Assembly (NCBI GenBank): GCA_963792025.1
Contig: CAWBUS010000001.1
Span: 343,540-407,539, forward strand
Source of the DNA: Ginsengibacter sp963792025
GTDB lineage: Bacteria > Bacteroidota > Bacteroidia > Chitinophagales > Chitinophagaceae
DNA length: 64,000 nt
Direction: 5' to 3'
In this document: positions 18,267 through 28,042 of the stretch, piece by piece
How positions within the stretch are numbered: position 1 is the first letter of the stretch
Layout of the letters: each line of letters opens with the position of its first letter
Made by a program: the position numbers and the translations under genes
Notes under the pieces: generated by a model
The model's input: the letters and a program-made list of their open reading frames with translations, nothing else
Told to the model about the DNA's origin: nothing
The model's database searches: none

Positions 18267-19319
18267 TTGATAAATAAAAAAAATTATTCCCCGCAACAGG
18301 TTGCGTTACTTACTTCAATCCCCATTGGACTAACGGCAAGCCTGGCAATATTTGTTTATAATGAATTATGGCTACCTGCCGTGCTTCTTTTTATTACAAT
18401 ATCGTTAGTAGCTTACTTTATTATTTACAATACAGTTAAACGATTTGTGTATCGCAAAATAAAACTGATTTATAAACTCATTTACCAAACAAAAGCAAGT
18501 AAGAGGGAAGAGTTTTATTACAAAAATATTTTGCCTCAAAAATCTATTGAAGAAGTGAGTGAAGACGTGGAGCAATGGGCCGTACAGCGTAAAGAAGAAA
18601 TTGAAATATTAAGAAAGAATGAAATTTTCAGAAAAGAATTTTTGCTTAACCTTTCCCACGAATTAAAGACGCCCATTTTTGCCATACAAGGTTACGTGGA
18701 TACATTGCTCAATGGAGCTTTGAATAATCCTGAAGTAAATGTAAAATTTCTAACGAATGCTTCAAAGAATGTAGACAGGTTGGTTAACCTGGTGGACGAC
18801 CTTGATGAAATCACCAAGCTTGAAAGTGGGGAACAATTATTATACAAACAGAATTTTGTAATTCAGGATGTTATTAAAGAAGTTTTTGAATCTCTGTCGA
18901 TTAAAGCCGACGAAAAGAAAATAAAATGTTTTATTAAGAAAGGCTGTGAATTGCCTCTTACCGCATTTGCCGACAAAGAAAAAATAAGACAGGTGCTTAT
19001 TAATCTTATCGACAACAGTATTAAATACGGAAAGAACAATGGAACTATTGAAGGTAGCGCTTACAAGATTGATGGTAAAAAAATACTTGTAGAAATAAGC
19101 GACGATGGCAATGGAATTTCAGAGGAACATTTGCCAAGAATTTTTGAAAGATTTTATCGCACTGATCTTGCAAGAACACGAAAAGTTGGCGGAAGCGGCC
19201 TTGGTTTATCAATTGCCAAACACATTATTGAAGCGCATGGTGAAACTATTCACGTAAGAAGTAAAACAGATGTTGGTACAACATTTGGATTTACACTACC
19301 CTCCGCCAGAACTAATTGA
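18267..19319 (+). CDS. PhoR-like sensor histidine kinase
   Basis: 350 residues from a TTG start at 18267 (no in-frame ATG upstream). Two membrane helices at about 10-55, a coiled linker, then HisKA with FLLNLSHELKTPIFAIQGY (phospho-acceptor His near 132), and HATPase motifs: N box VLINLIDNSIKYGKN, G1 ISDDGNGISEEHLPRIFERF, G2 GGSGLGLSIAKHIIEAHG. The short two-helix architecture without PAS resembles Bacteroidota PhoR, and it lies one gene from the phosphate cluster; the cognate PhoB is not in the window. Its last 24 bases overlap the convergent PAP2 gene. Confidence 0.85.
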   Translation: MINKKNYSPQQVALLTSIPIGLTASLAIFVYNELWLPAVLLFITISLVAYFIIYNTVKRFVYRKIKLIYKLIYQTKASKREEFYYKNILPQKSIEEVSEDVEQWAVQRKEEIEILRKNEIFRKEFLLNLSHELKTPIFAIQGYVDTLLNGALNNPEVNVKFLTNASKNVDRLVNLVDDLDEITKLESGEQLLYKQNFVIQDVIKEVFESLSIKADEKKIKCFIKKGCELPLTAFADKEKIRQVLINLIDNSIKYGKNNGTIEGSAYKIDGKKILVEISDDGNGISEEHLPRIFERFYRTDLARTRKVGGSGLGLSIAKHIIEAHGETIHVRSKTDVGTTFGFTLPSARTN

Positions 19320-19952
19320 TTTTTTCTTTGAAACAAGTTTAGTTGAAAATATTTTATAAAAAAGGATCCAGCAAAATATAGCAGAAATAAGTCCAATTAA
19401 AGCTCCTGCCAAAACATCGTCGGTAAAATGCTGGGCAAGGTAGATGCGGCTATATCCCACTATAATAGCTCCCGCTAAGAAAAGTATAGAATATCTTTTA
19501 TTTTTTAATGCAAAACTCAATACGGCGGCCATCGCAAACGCTGAAGCAGTATGCCCTGAAGGAAATGCATGAAAATTATGTAACGTTACATTTTCAATAA
19601 AATATTTATAGGTGGTATCTTTTAAGAGAACGGCCGGCCTTGCTTCAAGAATATAGTACTTCAAAACTTGTGCAATGATGCCCGAGACAGCATAACTGCT
19701 CAATACCATTAAGCCCGAAAAATAATTTCTAAATAGTAAAAGCAGTAAACCAATACCGATGCAAAAAAAGCCATCGCCTATGTAAGTAAGGTAAATGAAA
19801 ATAAAATCTGTTAATTGAGAGTGATATGGATTCAATAAATAAAAACCATTAGCCTTTGAATAAAAAAAAAGGATAAAGCAACAAAGAATTACAAATAAAA
19901 AAAATCCAACAAAGAAAGAACGATTCGTTTTTAACAAGGAAGATAACGACAT
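19296..19952 (-). CDS. Membrane PAP2-family phosphatase
   Basis: 218 residues with six membrane helices and the three PAP2 motifs: KYYILEARP (K-x6-RP), FPSGHTAS (PSGH) and SRIYLAQHFTDD (SRxxxxxHxxxD). Catalyses dephosphorylation of lipid phosphates such as undecaprenyl diphosphate or phosphatidic acid at the membrane surface. The C-terminus ends with a basic Lys/Ser-rich tail. Convergent with the sensor kinase, with a 24-base overlap. Confidence 0.9.
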   Translation of the reverse strand: MSLSSLLKTNRSFFVGFFLFVILCCFILFFYSKANGFYLLNPYHSQLTDFIFIYLTYIGDGFFCIGIGLLLLLFRNYFSGLMVLSSYAVSGIIAQVLKYYILEARPAVLLKDTTYKYFIENVTLHNFHAFPSGHTASAFAMAAVLSFALKNKRYSILFLAGAIIVGYSRIYLAQHFTDDVLAGALIGLISAIFCWILFYKIFSTKLVSKKKSISSGGG

Positions 19953-20059
19953 GCAAAATACAATTCAGTATTGCCAAAAATAAACAAATGCAGATTGAAT
20001 ATTCAAGCTAAAATTTTTACCTGGCGATAAGCCCATCTCCCGGAGGGGTTGGTGTTAAT

Positions 20060-20090
20060 AAAAAACCACCTTACACGATTGCAGGGTGGT
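20060..20090 (-). terminator. Terminator of the pst-phoU operon
   Basis: Stem ACCACC / GGTGGT (20065-20070 and 20085-20090), followed on the minus strand by U residues (A run at 20060-20064). It lies about 70 bases after the phoU stop. Confidence 0.65.
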
Positions 20091-20163
20091 ACAGTTTGCA
20101 AGACTCTGTTTTGCTTACGGAAAATCTTAAATGTAATTATTTGTAAAAACGATAATTAAATTT

Positions 20164-20817
20164 TTACTGGTGCTTTAGCACTTTGGCTTCAACGTAAAAA
20201 ATAATTTCTTCTGCAATATTTTTAGACTGATCACCTACCCGTTCGAGTTTGCGGATAATGGACAAAATGTAAAGAGCCTGGCTGATAACGTTGGCGTCAT
20301 TCCTGATAAACTTTGAAATATTATCATCAGCTCTTTTATTAATATCATCGAGGATATCATCTCTCGAAAAAATTGTTCTTGCTAAAAGAGTATTTTCAAA
20401 CTCAAAGGCAACCCGTGTATCGGTAAGAATACTTATTGAATCTTCAAACATTTTAATCAGTTCAGTATCTTCAAGCATCGCGATGTCAAACCTGGCAGGC
20501 AATTCAACAATATACCTGGCTATACCTTCAGCGATATCCCCAATTCTTTCAAGATTATTATTTATTTTAAGAACGGCCAGCAAAAACCTGAGGTCAATGG
20601 CAACCGGGCAATACAAGGCAAAGATATTTTCGCAATCCCTGTCAATTTTTAATTCAAGGGCATTTACTCTTTTTTCCTTTGCTATCACCTCTCTTGCAAG
20701 GTCTTTGTCAAAACTCAACATGGCGTCTTTAGCCTTTGTTAATTGCAACAAGACCAACTCCCACATGTTAATTATTTCCGATTTCGCATCCTGCAACTCT
20801 GTTTCAAATTGTGTCAT
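20164..20817 (-). CDS. phoU: PhoU phosphate-signalling protein
   Basis: 217 residues, all-helical, with the two PhoU repeats: metal-binding E/D-rich segments NALELKIDRDCENIFALYCP and LRFLLAVLKINNNLERIGD in the first repeat, and INKRADDNISKFI with IIRKLERVGDQSKNIAEEI in the second. Links PstB activity to the PhoR kinase and represses the Pho response when phosphate is plentiful. Last gene of the minus-strand operon, 15 bases after pstB. Confidence 0.95.
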   Translation of the reverse strand: MTQFETELQDAKSEIINMWELVLLQLTKAKDAMLSFDKDLAREVIAKEKRVNALELKIDRDCENIFALYCPVAIDLRFLLAVLKINNNLERIGDIAEGIARYIVELPARFDIAMLEDTELIKMFEDSISILTDTRVAFEFENTLLARTIFSRDDILDDINKRADDNISKFIRNDANVISQALYILSIIRKLERVGDQSKNIAEEIIFYVEAKVLKHQ

Positions 20818-20832
20818 TACTTATTTTTTAAA

Positions 20833-21591
20833 TTAGCTAAACCTTCCGGTTATATAATTTTGAGTTCGTTTATCCTGCGGGTTAGTAAACATATTTTTTG
20901 TATCATCGTATTCAATTAACTCGCCGAGATAAAAAAATGCGGTTTTATCACTTACTCTCGCAGCTTGTTGCATATTGTGTGTTACTACAACAAGGGTATA
21001 ATTTTTCTTTAGTTCCTGCAGCAATACTTCTATGCTCGAAGTGGAAATAGGATCAAGAGCTGAAGTAGGTTCATCCAATAAAAGTACTTCCGGCTCCATG
21101 GCTATTGCCCGGGCAATACACAAACGTTGTTGCTGACCGCCGGATAGAAATGTTCCCTTTTTATGCAATGAATCTTTTACCTCATTCCATAGCGCTGCTT
21201 TTTGCAGCGATTGCTCCACAATAACATCCCGGTCTGCCTTGGCAATCTTCATCCCATTAAGTTTATAACCTGCGATTGCATTATCATAAATACTTAAATT
21301 GGGAAAAGGGTTGGGTCTTTGAAATACCATGCCTATTTTATGGCGCACGAATATGGGATGCATTTCGTAAATATCCTCGTTGTTCAACAGCATCTTCCCT
21401 TTTGTAGTAGCTCCTTCTATTAGTTCATGCATCCGGTTAATGCAACGAAGAAAAGTTGTTTTGCCGCATCCGGAAGGTCCCATTACGGCAACCACATTGT
21501 TCTTTGGGATTTCAATATTTACTTTTTTTACAGCATGATTTTCTCCAAAATAAGCATCAAAATCAATCGCCTTTAAAATTGTACTTTCCAT
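20833..21591 (-). CDS. pstB: Phosphate ABC transporter ATP-binding protein
   Basis: 252 residues with Walker A GPSGCGKTT, the Q loop in VFQRPNPFP (diagnostic of PstB), signature LSGGQQQRLCIARAIA, Walker B VLLLDEPTSALD and the switch His in VVVTHNMQQA. Energises PstCA-dependent phosphate import at the inner membrane. Overlaps the end of pstA by 19 bases and precedes phoU by 15, confirming one operon. Confidence 0.97.
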   Translation of the reverse strand: MESTILKAIDFDAYFGENHAVKKVNIEIPKNNVVAVMGPSGCGKTTFLRCINRMHELIEGATTKGKMLLNNEDIYEMHPIFVRHKIGMVFQRPNPFPNLSIYDNAIAGYKLNGMKIAKADRDVIVEQSLQKAALWNEVKDSLHKKGTFLSGGQQQRLCIARAIAMEPEVLLLDEPTSALDPISTSSIEVLLQELKKNYTLVVVTHNMQQAARVSDKTAFFYLGELIEYDDTKNMFTNPQDKRTQNYITGRFS

Positions 21592-22418
21592 CGTCTTGTT
21601 GTAATCTTAGTAATAATATTTAATAATAATACCCATATCAATAGAATAAGCGCCGCTCCCCATGCGAGGTTGTGCCAATCATCATAAGGGCTTGTTGCAT
21701 AATTATAAATCAACAATGGCAGGCTTTGCATTGGTTTTAAAATATTGGTAGAAAAATAGGGATTTCCAAACGCAGTAAATAATAACGGGGCGGTCTCACC
21801 GGCAATACGGGCAACGGCTAAAATAGCTCCTGAAATAACCCCGCTAAATCCACAAGGCAGGAGAATTCTTAAAATTACTCTTTGATAAGGTAAGCCCAAT
21901 GCAAGGCCTGCTTCTTTTAAAGAATCGGGTAAAAGCTTTAAAGTTTCTTCTGTTGATCGCACTACAATCGGGAGCATCATAATGGCCAAAGCCACGCTTC
22001 CTGATAAAGCAGAAAAAGTACTCAATGGCTTTACGATCCAAAAATAAATTACGATACCAACTACAATTGATGGCGTACCTTGTAACACATCAACTGCAAG
22101 ACGAGTCCAGTTGGCCAGCCAGCTTTTCTTATTTTCACTTAGATATATACCACCCATTATTCCAATCGGAATCGCTATTAAAGCTGCAAAAAAAACAATA
22201 AGTAAACTTCCGACAAGAGCATTTGCAATTCCTCCTCCCGATTCACCAACTGGCTTCGGAAGGTTAACAAGAAAATGCCAGTTAATTTTGGTAATTCCCT
22301 CTTTTAAAATATAAATCAGGATTACGAACAAAGGAACGGTACAAAGTGTAGCGAGCAAAATTACCATGAATTTAAAAAATTTACTCTTCCCGATCCTGTA
22401 CTTAATATGTTGTTTCAT
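21573..22418 (-). CDS. pstA: Phosphate ABC transporter permease PstA
   Basis: 281 residues, six membrane helices, with the BPD inner-membrane EAA loop EAGLALGLPYQRVILRILLP. Forms the channel with PstC. ATG at 22418 lies two bases after the pstC stop. Confidence 0.95.
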   Translation of the reverse strand: MKQHIKYRIGKSKFFKFMVILLATLCTVPLFVILIYILKEGITKINWHFLVNLPKPVGESGGGIANALVGSLLIVFFAALIAIPIGIMGGIYLSENKKSWLANWTRLAVDVLQGTPSIVVGIVIYFWIVKPLSTFSALSGSVALAIMMLPIVVRSTEETLKLLPDSLKEAGLALGLPYQRVILRILLPCGFSGVISGAILAVARIAGETAPLLFTAFGNPYFSTNILKPMQSLPLLIYNYATSPYDDWHNLAWGAALILLIWVLLLNIITKITTRRWKVQF

Positions 22419-22420
22419 AA

Positions 22421-23335
22421 TTAATCTGTTGTAAATCTTTTAATAATTCGTTTCCCAATCAAATTAATAATTACGGTTACCAGGAACAGTACCAACCCGA
22501 GTTCAATTAACGAGGAAAGATACAGGCTGCTGGCAGCTTCAGTAAATTCGTTGGCAATTACGCTGGCCATAGTATTGCCCGGGTCGAAAATGCTTTTGGG
22601 TATGAGGCTGGTGTTTCCAATTACCATGGTTACGGCCATCGTTTCACCCAATGCTCTTCCCAGCGAAAGCAGAACGCCGGCCAGTAAGCCCGATTTGGCA
22701 TAAGGTAAAATTACAGCACGGATTACTTCATATCTTGTTGCACCCAATGAATAGGCGGCTTCTTTTAAAGAGGAAGGTACCATGCGGATCATTTCCCTTC
22801 CTAAGGAAGCCGCATAGGGAATAATCATAACCGCTAAAATTAAAGACGATGTGAATATTCCGAGTCCGTAAGGTGCTACCCCCAGCTTTAATTCCAAACT
22901 ACGTACTAACGGTACCAATACAAACAATCCCCAAAAGCCATAAATAACAGAAGGTACGGCAGCGATAAGTTCTATTGCATTTTTTAAAAATTCTGAAAAC
23001 CAGCCACGCGGATAATATTCACCTAAAAAAATTGCAATGGCAAATGAAAAGGGTATGGATATCAGTAATGCCAGGAAGGAAGTTAATAAAGTACCTAACA
23101 GGAACGGGTAAGTGCCATATACATTTGCTACGGGATCCCATGTTTTGCCTGTTAAAAAACTAAATCCAAGCGCCTTAATTGAAGGCATTGACTCAACGAT
23201 GAGCGTTAGTAAAAACGATATGACTAATATAAGAATACTTAAAGCAATTAAAATAAGAGCAGTTTTAAAAAACTTTTCCATTCGTATTTGTCGAATAGAT
23301 CGCCTGATTTTAATGCTTTTCAACACATTCATCAT
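22421..23335 (-). CDS. pstC: Phosphate ABC transporter permease PstC
   Basis: Six membrane helices and the EAA loop EAAYSLGATRYEVIRAVILP identify PstC. The open frame extends to 23410, but the paired ATGs at 23335 and 23332 (MMNVLKSIKIRR) give the usual short basic N-terminus before TM1; the choice is not certain. Lies directly downstream of pstS in the same operon. Confidence 0.92.
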   Translation of the reverse strand: MMNVLKSIKIRRSIRQIRMEKFFKTALILIALSILILVISFLLTLIVESMPSIKALGFSFLTGKTWDPVANVYGTYPFLLGTLLTSFLALLISIPFSFAIAIFLGEYYPRGWFSEFLKNAIELIAAVPSVIYGFWGLFVLVPLVRSLELKLGVAPYGLGIFTSSLILAVMIIPYAASLGREMIRMVPSSLKEAAYSLGATRYEVIRAVILPYAKSGLLAGVLLSLGRALGETMAVTMVIGNTSLIPKSIFDPGNTMASVIANEFTEAASSLYLSSLIELGLVLFLVTVIINLIGKRIIKRFTTD

Positions 23336-23430
23336 ACCGGTTATAGATGAAATTTCCCGCAGCAACAAATTACTGCGGGAATCTCCTGGTTTTGTTATTG
23401 ATAATTTCAAAACTATATAAAAGATTTTTA

Positions 23431-24549
23431 TTACAACAAAGGTTTACCGTTAAATGTGGCCGATTTAAGAATTGTTTCTGCAACTGTAACCGCAGCCGGC
23501 GATAGTGGTGCATAATTTAAACCCTGGCAAAATTGCTGACCATCATGTATGGTCCACCACAATAATTTTAGAAGATTTTGGGCTCTATCCTGCGCACGGT
23601 TATTATAACTCTGTTCCTGGTAAATCAATGCCCAGGTAAATCCGCTAATCGGATATCCATCTGCAGCATCTGTATTGCCAAGAAATATTTTTGAATCCGC
23701 GGGTAGCTGCACGTTACTTGCGGCGCTTGTTGAGGCAATGTTTGGAGTAATAAAATTGCCTGATTTGTTTTGAACTTTTGCATAAGCCATCTTATTCTGT
23801 ACTGCGTAAGCCAATTCAATATAACCAATACCGCCCGGAGTTTGTTTAATAAGACCGGATACTCCTTCGTTTCCTTTCCCCCCGAGGCCAGCGGGCCAGT
23901 TTACTGAAGTGCCCTTGCCAACTTTGGTTTTCCACTCGTCATTTACTTTTGATAAATAATCAGTAAAAATGTTGGTGGTACCACTGCCGTCAGAGCGGTG
24001 CGCTATTACAATGGGAGTAGCCGGTAATTTTACTCCCTTGTTAATCGCTGCAATTTTTGCATCGTTCCATTTTGTAATCTTGCCAAGATAAATTTCCGCA
24101 AGTACTTCAGGGCTTATCTTTAAAGTGTCGGTTACTTCCGGTAAATTATAACTGATAACAACCGCACCTGAACACATAGGAATGTGTAATACCGGAACAC
24201 CCATTTTTTGGGCCTGTTCTTCGGTTAAAGGTGCATCAGAATCACCAAAATCAACGGTTTTATTAGTTAGCTGGAGAATACCTCCACCTGAACCAATTGA
24301 CTGGTAATTGATCTTTAGCCCCGTAAGCTTGTTATACTCCGAAAATTCTTTTGAGAATAAAGGATAAACAAATGTACTGCCCGCTCCCAAAAGCGTTTTG
24401 TCATCTCCGTTAGATGACGCTGTTGAGGTAGAGTCACTCGTACCTTCTTTTCCTGATCCGCCCCCGTTGCATCCTGGCAGCGCACTGGCGGCTGCAATAA
24501 GAACGAACGATGATAATAAAGCATGTTTGATTTTTGAACTTATTTTCAT
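23431..24549 (-). CDS. pstS: Phosphate-binding lipoprotein PstS (first copy)
   Basis: 372 residues. Lipoprotein signal ending SALPGC, then a Ser/Gly/Asp-rich linker. Phosphate-site motifs: LLGAGSTFVYPLF, YQSIGSGGGILQL, DFGDSDAPLTEEQ, and HRSDGSGTTNIFTDYL, all classic PstS. Captures phosphate in the periplasm for PstCAB. It follows the porin gene by 48 bases with no terminator, so both probably share the promoter in the 25.8-26.0 kb divergent region. A close paralogue lies at 26013-27080. Confidence 0.96.
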   Translation of the reverse strand: MKISSKIKHALLSSFVLIAAASALPGCNGGGSGKEGTSDSTSTASSNGDDKTLLGAGSTFVYPLFSKEFSEYNKLTGLKINYQSIGSGGGILQLTNKTVDFGDSDAPLTEEQAQKMGVPVLHIPMCSGAVVISYNLPEVTDTLKISPEVLAEIYLGKITKWNDAKIAAINKGVKLPATPIVIAHRSDGSGTTNIFTDYLSKVNDEWKTKVGKGTSVNWPAGLGGKGNEGVSGLIKQTPGGIGYIELAYAVQNKMAYAKVQNKSGNFITPNIASTSAASNVQLPADSKIFLGNTDAADGYPISGFTWALIYQEQSYNNRAQDRAQNLLKLLWWTIHDGQQFCQGLNYAPLSPAAVTVAETILKSATFNGKPLL

Positions 24550-24597
24550 GATAATATATAAATTGGTTTGAAATAAATAAATAATAGTTTTTAAAAA

Positions 24598-25800
24598 TTA
24601 CTTACCAAAAACAAAGTAAAAGGTAAGGCGGGCAACAACATCACTGGTGTTATATTTTGTTGAAAATCCCTGGTTCGAATAATGATTAATCCAAATATTC
24701 GGCATCAGGTGAACATTTTTTATCGGTGTATAATCGAGCCCCGCTGTAATAAAATTTTCTTTTGTGGAAGGATCATTATACCCGCTTGTATTGCCTACGT
24801 ATTTGTTATACTTACCATTATCAATCTGCTTGTTCGGATTGAAGAAATCGGTACGTGCAAAGAAACTTAATTTGTCTTTCACCATCGTTCCTCTTGCAAA
24901 AATTGAAAGGCCGGTTGCATTCACCGACAAAACATCAACACTGCCGGAAGAGATTTCTGTAGCCTGGTCATCATTTTTCAGATGATTGCTATAGGCTTCT
25001 ACGCCAAGTGTAAATGTTGGAACGGTGTAAGCAACAAATCCCTTAATCATACTTCTTGAATGCTTCATGCCGGCAACCGGGGACATACCGTTATAATCGA
25101 CATATAAATTTACATAGAGTTTTTTATCAAGAAATTTACCCCAGATATCGCCATAGAGCCATTTGTAGTTGTCTCCTTCTGGTTTAGCACCTGTTCCATT
25201 ACCCACCATCAAATCATAACCAAAATTACCCGCTTTAGGATCAAATTTTCCTTGCAAGGAAGCGCCTAAGTCATAGGAAGGAGTTCCACGAATATCGATG
25301 ATGGTCTTTTCTATAGAGCGATAACCCCATATTGGTTCAGATGACATAGAAAAACCCGGGGTACCTACCTGTCCCAGGATCAGATCAGTACCTTTCCAAA
25401 GATCTTTGATGCGAAGGTTGGCAAGCTTTACATAAAAAGCAAGTTTACTATCTGAAAGTGATTCACCGGGTGCCGCTTCGAGTAATACTTCAGCAGCAAA
25501 TTTTTTGGTAATATTATAGTTATAACCAAGATAAAGTCTCCTGATCTGGAAGGCATTCCTGTTTTTTGGCACACCTGAATACTGGCTATTGCTGCCCCTG
25601 TTAAGAGAATCCGCCTGGGCCTTCACATAATAATCACCAAACATATAACCCCATAATTTTCCTGAATTAGGAACTCCGGCTTTGAAGGCAGAGTCAGAAC
25701 CTGAAACAAACTGCGCTTTTAAATTACTGCTTGATAATAAATTGATAAATAAGATCGATCCTGCGATAACTATCCATTTTTTAGATAAAGAATTGCTCAT
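24598..25800 (-). CDS. Phosphate-selective-porin-like outer membrane protein (OprP/OprO type)
   Basis: About 400 residues from ATG 25800; a TTG five codons upstream is less likely. Signal peptide ends NLKAQ. The barrel has the OprP-like opening (FQIRRLYLGYNYNITKKFAA), repeated Gly/aromatic strands and a C-terminal VVARLTFYFVFGK ending, typical for BAM recognition after a final aromatic strand. First gene of the minus-strand pst operon, so it should deliver phosphate to PstS. Confidence 0.85.
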   Translation of the reverse strand: MSNSLSKKWIVIAGSILFINLLSSSNLKAQFVSGSDSAFKAGVPNSGKLWGYMFGDYYVKAQADSLNRGSNSQYSGVPKNRNAFQIRRLYLGYNYNITKKFAAEVLLEAAPGESLSDSKLAFYVKLANLRIKDLWKGTDLILGQVGTPGFSMSSEPIWGYRSIEKTIIDIRGTPSYDLGASLQGKFDPKAGNFGYDLMVGNGTGAKPEGDNYKWLYGDIWGKFLDKKLYVNLYVDYNGMSPVAGMKHSRSMIKGFVAYTVPTFTLGVEAYSNHLKNDDQATEISSGSVDVLSVNATGLSIFARGTMVKDKLSFFARTDFFNPNKQIDNGKYNKYVGNTSGYNDPSTKENFITAGLDYTPIKNVHLMPNIWINHYSNQGFSTKYNTSDVVARLTFYFVFGK

Positions 25801-25829
25801 ATATTTTTTTTGCAAAGGAATCTTTGTTA

Positions 25830-25867
25830 TGTTATCAAATTGTTAAGCCAACATTACCAATGCGTTA
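25830..25867 (+). promoter_or_regulatory. Pho-box-like direct repeats (plus orientation)
   Basis: Four pentamers start exactly 11 bases apart: TGTTA (25830), TGTTA (25841), CATTA (25852), CGTTA (25863). PhoB-type regulators bind direct repeats with this 11-bp period (TGTCA-N6-TGTCA in enterobacteria). The plus orientation points to the second pstS gene at 26013. Confidence 0.6.
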
Positions 25868-25940
25868 ATAAACATACCGTAAATCGCGGAACAACTCAAT
25901 TCCATGGAATGGTTCCAACTGAATCAAACGATGGTTTTGA

Positions 25941-25967
25941 TAACATTAAAGAAACAATTTAGTAACA
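25941..25967 (-). promoter_or_regulatory. Pho-box-like direct repeats (minus orientation)
   Basis: TAACA (25941), AAACA (25952), TAACA (25963) on the plus strand read as TGTTA-N6-TGTTT-N6-TGTTA on the minus strand, again with an 11-bp period. The minus orientation points to the porin-pstSCAB-phoU operon starting at 25800. Confidence 0.6.
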
Positions 25968-26012
25968 CCGGCATAATAAGACAGGCCTTTCTTTGCACAA
26001 AAAACCAAAAAC

Positions 26013-27080
26013 ATGAAACAATTCTTTGCAACAACACAAAAGTATTTTGCTATCGCTTTTTTAATGGTAATTGCTTTGTCTTTTCAAATAACCGCAAATG
26101 CGCAAGACGACAATACTATTCTGGGCGCAGGTAGTACATTTATTTATCCGCTTTTCTCAAAGCAATTTTCAGAATACAATAAAAAAACAGGAATCCAGGT
26201 AAATTATCAATCAATTGGTTCGGGTGGTGGAATACTTCAATTAACAAATAAAACAGTTGACTTTGGAGATTCGGATGCACCGCTTAATGATGAACAAACA
26301 ACCAAAATGGGCGTTCCCGTTATTCATATTCCCATGTGCTCCGGTGCAGTTGTTATAACCTATAATCTTCCAGGATTAAATGGTAACCTTAATTTTACCC
26401 CCGATGTTATAGCAGACATTTACCTGGGAAAGATTACAAGTTGGGATGACGCCAGGATCAAATCAATCAATAAAGGAATCAATATTCCCTCAGTTCCTAT
26501 TTTGATCGTACACCGTTCCGATGGAAGTGGCACAACAAATATTTTCACAAATTATTTATCTAAAGTTAGTGCCGACTGGAAGGCAAAAGTAGGCAGCGGC
26601 GGATCGGTGAATTGGCCAACTGGCTTAGGCGGGAAAGGCAATGAAGGTGTTTCCGGACTGGTAAAACAAACCCCGGGTGGTATTGGTTATGTTGAATTGG
26701 CTTATGCTATTCAGAATAAAATGCCCAATGGTATCATCATGAATAAAAAAGGAAAATATATTGCACCTTCTACAGCTTCTGTTAGCGCAGCAGGTAATGT
26801 GACGCTTCCTCCGGATGCAAAAATATTCATCACTGATACTGATGCGGCCGACGGTTATCCTATCAGTGGATTTACATGGGCGTTGATTTATAAAGAACAA
26901 AATTATAATAGCCGTTCTCTTGAGCGGGCAAAAAAATTATTGCAGTTATTATGGTGGGATATTCACGAAGGCCAGCAATTCGCGCCTGGATTAAATTATG
27001 CGCCATTGTCTAAACAGGCACTCACCGTCGCAGAGAAAAATCTGAAATCAGTAACTTTTAATAATAAAGCCATTTTATAA
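26013..27080 (+). CDS. Phosphate-binding protein PstS (second copy)
   Basis: 355 residues, strongly similar to the product of 23431-24549 in all phosphate-site motifs (AGSTFIYPLF, YQSIGSGGGILQL, DFGDSDAPL, HRSDGSGTTNIF). It differs at the N-terminus: a cleavable signal ending QITANAQ instead of a lipobox, so this copy should be soluble in the periplasm. Divergent from the pst operon, with facing Pho boxes between, and followed by its own terminator. Confidence 0.94.
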   Translation: MKQFFATTQKYFAIAFLMVIALSFQITANAQDDNTILGAGSTFIYPLFSKQFSEYNKKTGIQVNYQSIGSGGGILQLTNKTVDFGDSDAPLNDEQTTKMGVPVIHIPMCSGAVVITYNLPGLNGNLNFTPDVIADIYLGKITSWDDARIKSINKGINIPSVPILIVHRSDGSGTTNIFTNYLSKVSADWKAKVGSGGSVNWPTGLGGKGNEGVSGLVKQTPGGIGYVELAYAIQNKMPNGIIMNKKGKYIAPSTASVSAAGNVTLPPDAKIFITDTDAADGYPISGFTWALIYKEQNYNSRSLERAKKLLQLLWWDIHEGQQFAPGLNYAPLSKQALTVAEKNLKSVTFNNKAIL

Positions 27081-27111
27081 TAGAGGAAGACAAAAGAAGT
27101 TTTCATAAAAG

Positions 27112-27144
27112 GGCTACCATCATCATCGATAGGTAGCCTTTTTT
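27112..27144 (+). terminator. Intrinsic terminator after second pstS
   Basis: Stem GGCTACC / GGTAGCC (27112-27118 and 27132-27138) followed by six T. The remaining gap to 27360 is AT-rich without further recognised features. Confidence 0.85.
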
Positions 27145-27360
27145 ATTTTACCTTCCTTTAAGCGCAAATCTCTCACCCCTGGCATGCTGTTTTGGATAAA
27201 TGTATATAGTTTCTGCTGTTATATTAATAATTTTAAGAATTTCACAGCTAAAATCTGAACACTAAATATTTCTCAATTTCACGCTGGCGAAATATCTTTT
27301 AAAAAAGAAGAAATCTCGTAATTAAAGCACTATGGTATACTTTTGCGAAAATTTATTTGC

Positions 27361-28008
27361 ATGGCATTAAATTCCATTTTGAAATTTTTTCTACCGAAGG
27401 ACAGAATTTTTTTTCAACTGTTTGAAAATGTAGGGGAAACGGTAACCATAATGGCCACACGTCTTAAAGATGTTATCAACGAAAAGGATTTCGATAAAAG
27501 AGCAATTATAATCAAAGAAATCGAGGACCTGGAACATGTGAATGATGATTACACCCACAGGATATTTACCGAATTAGGAAGAAACTTTATAACTCCTTTT
27601 GACAGGGAAGATATACACTATCTCGCCACATCCCTGGATGATATATGCGATTATATTTACGCCGCGGCAAAAAAAATAAATTTTTATAAAGTAAACCCTG
27701 ATGATATCGGCTTTCACAAAATGGCCGAGCTTATCTTAAGTAGCTGTAATGAGGTGCAAAAAGCAGTTGCTGAGTTAAGAGATATGAAAAATCTCAGGCG
27801 AATTACTGATGCCATGGTATTGATAAACAGTATTGAAAACCAGGCTGACGATATATTTGACGTGAGCATTGAAAAACTTTTTGAAAACGAACCGGATGCC
27901 AAAGAAGTGATTAAAAAAAGAGAAATCTACCAGGTTATGGAAATTATAACCGACAAATGCGAAGATGCTGCGAATGTGATTGAATCAATCATTATTAAAT
28001 ATGCATAG
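27361..28008 (+). CDS. DUF47 / PhoU-like Pit accessory protein
   Basis: 215 residues from ATG 27361; an in-frame TTG at 27343 is weaker. Helical, with the DUF47 pattern FFQLFENVGETVTIMATRL, EDLEHVNDDYTHRIFTELG, PFDREDIHYLATSLDDICDY and a repeat of it near the C-terminus. In this family the protein is encoded next to, and thought to modulate, low-affinity Pit phosphate transporters; the pit gene follows after 34 bases. Confidence 0.92.
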   Translation: MALNSILKFFLPKDRIFFQLFENVGETVTIMATRLKDVINEKDFDKRAIIIKEIEDLEHVNDDYTHRIFTELGRNFITPFDREDIHYLATSLDDICDYIYAAAKKINFYKVNPDDIGFHKMAELILSSCNEVQKAVAELRDMKNLRRITDAMVLINSIENQADDIFDVSIEKLFENEPDAKEVIKKREIYQVMEIITDKCEDAANVIESIIIKYA

Positions 28009-28042
28009 TTAAGTCGCTTTTCAATTGTATCCATTTTAAAAG

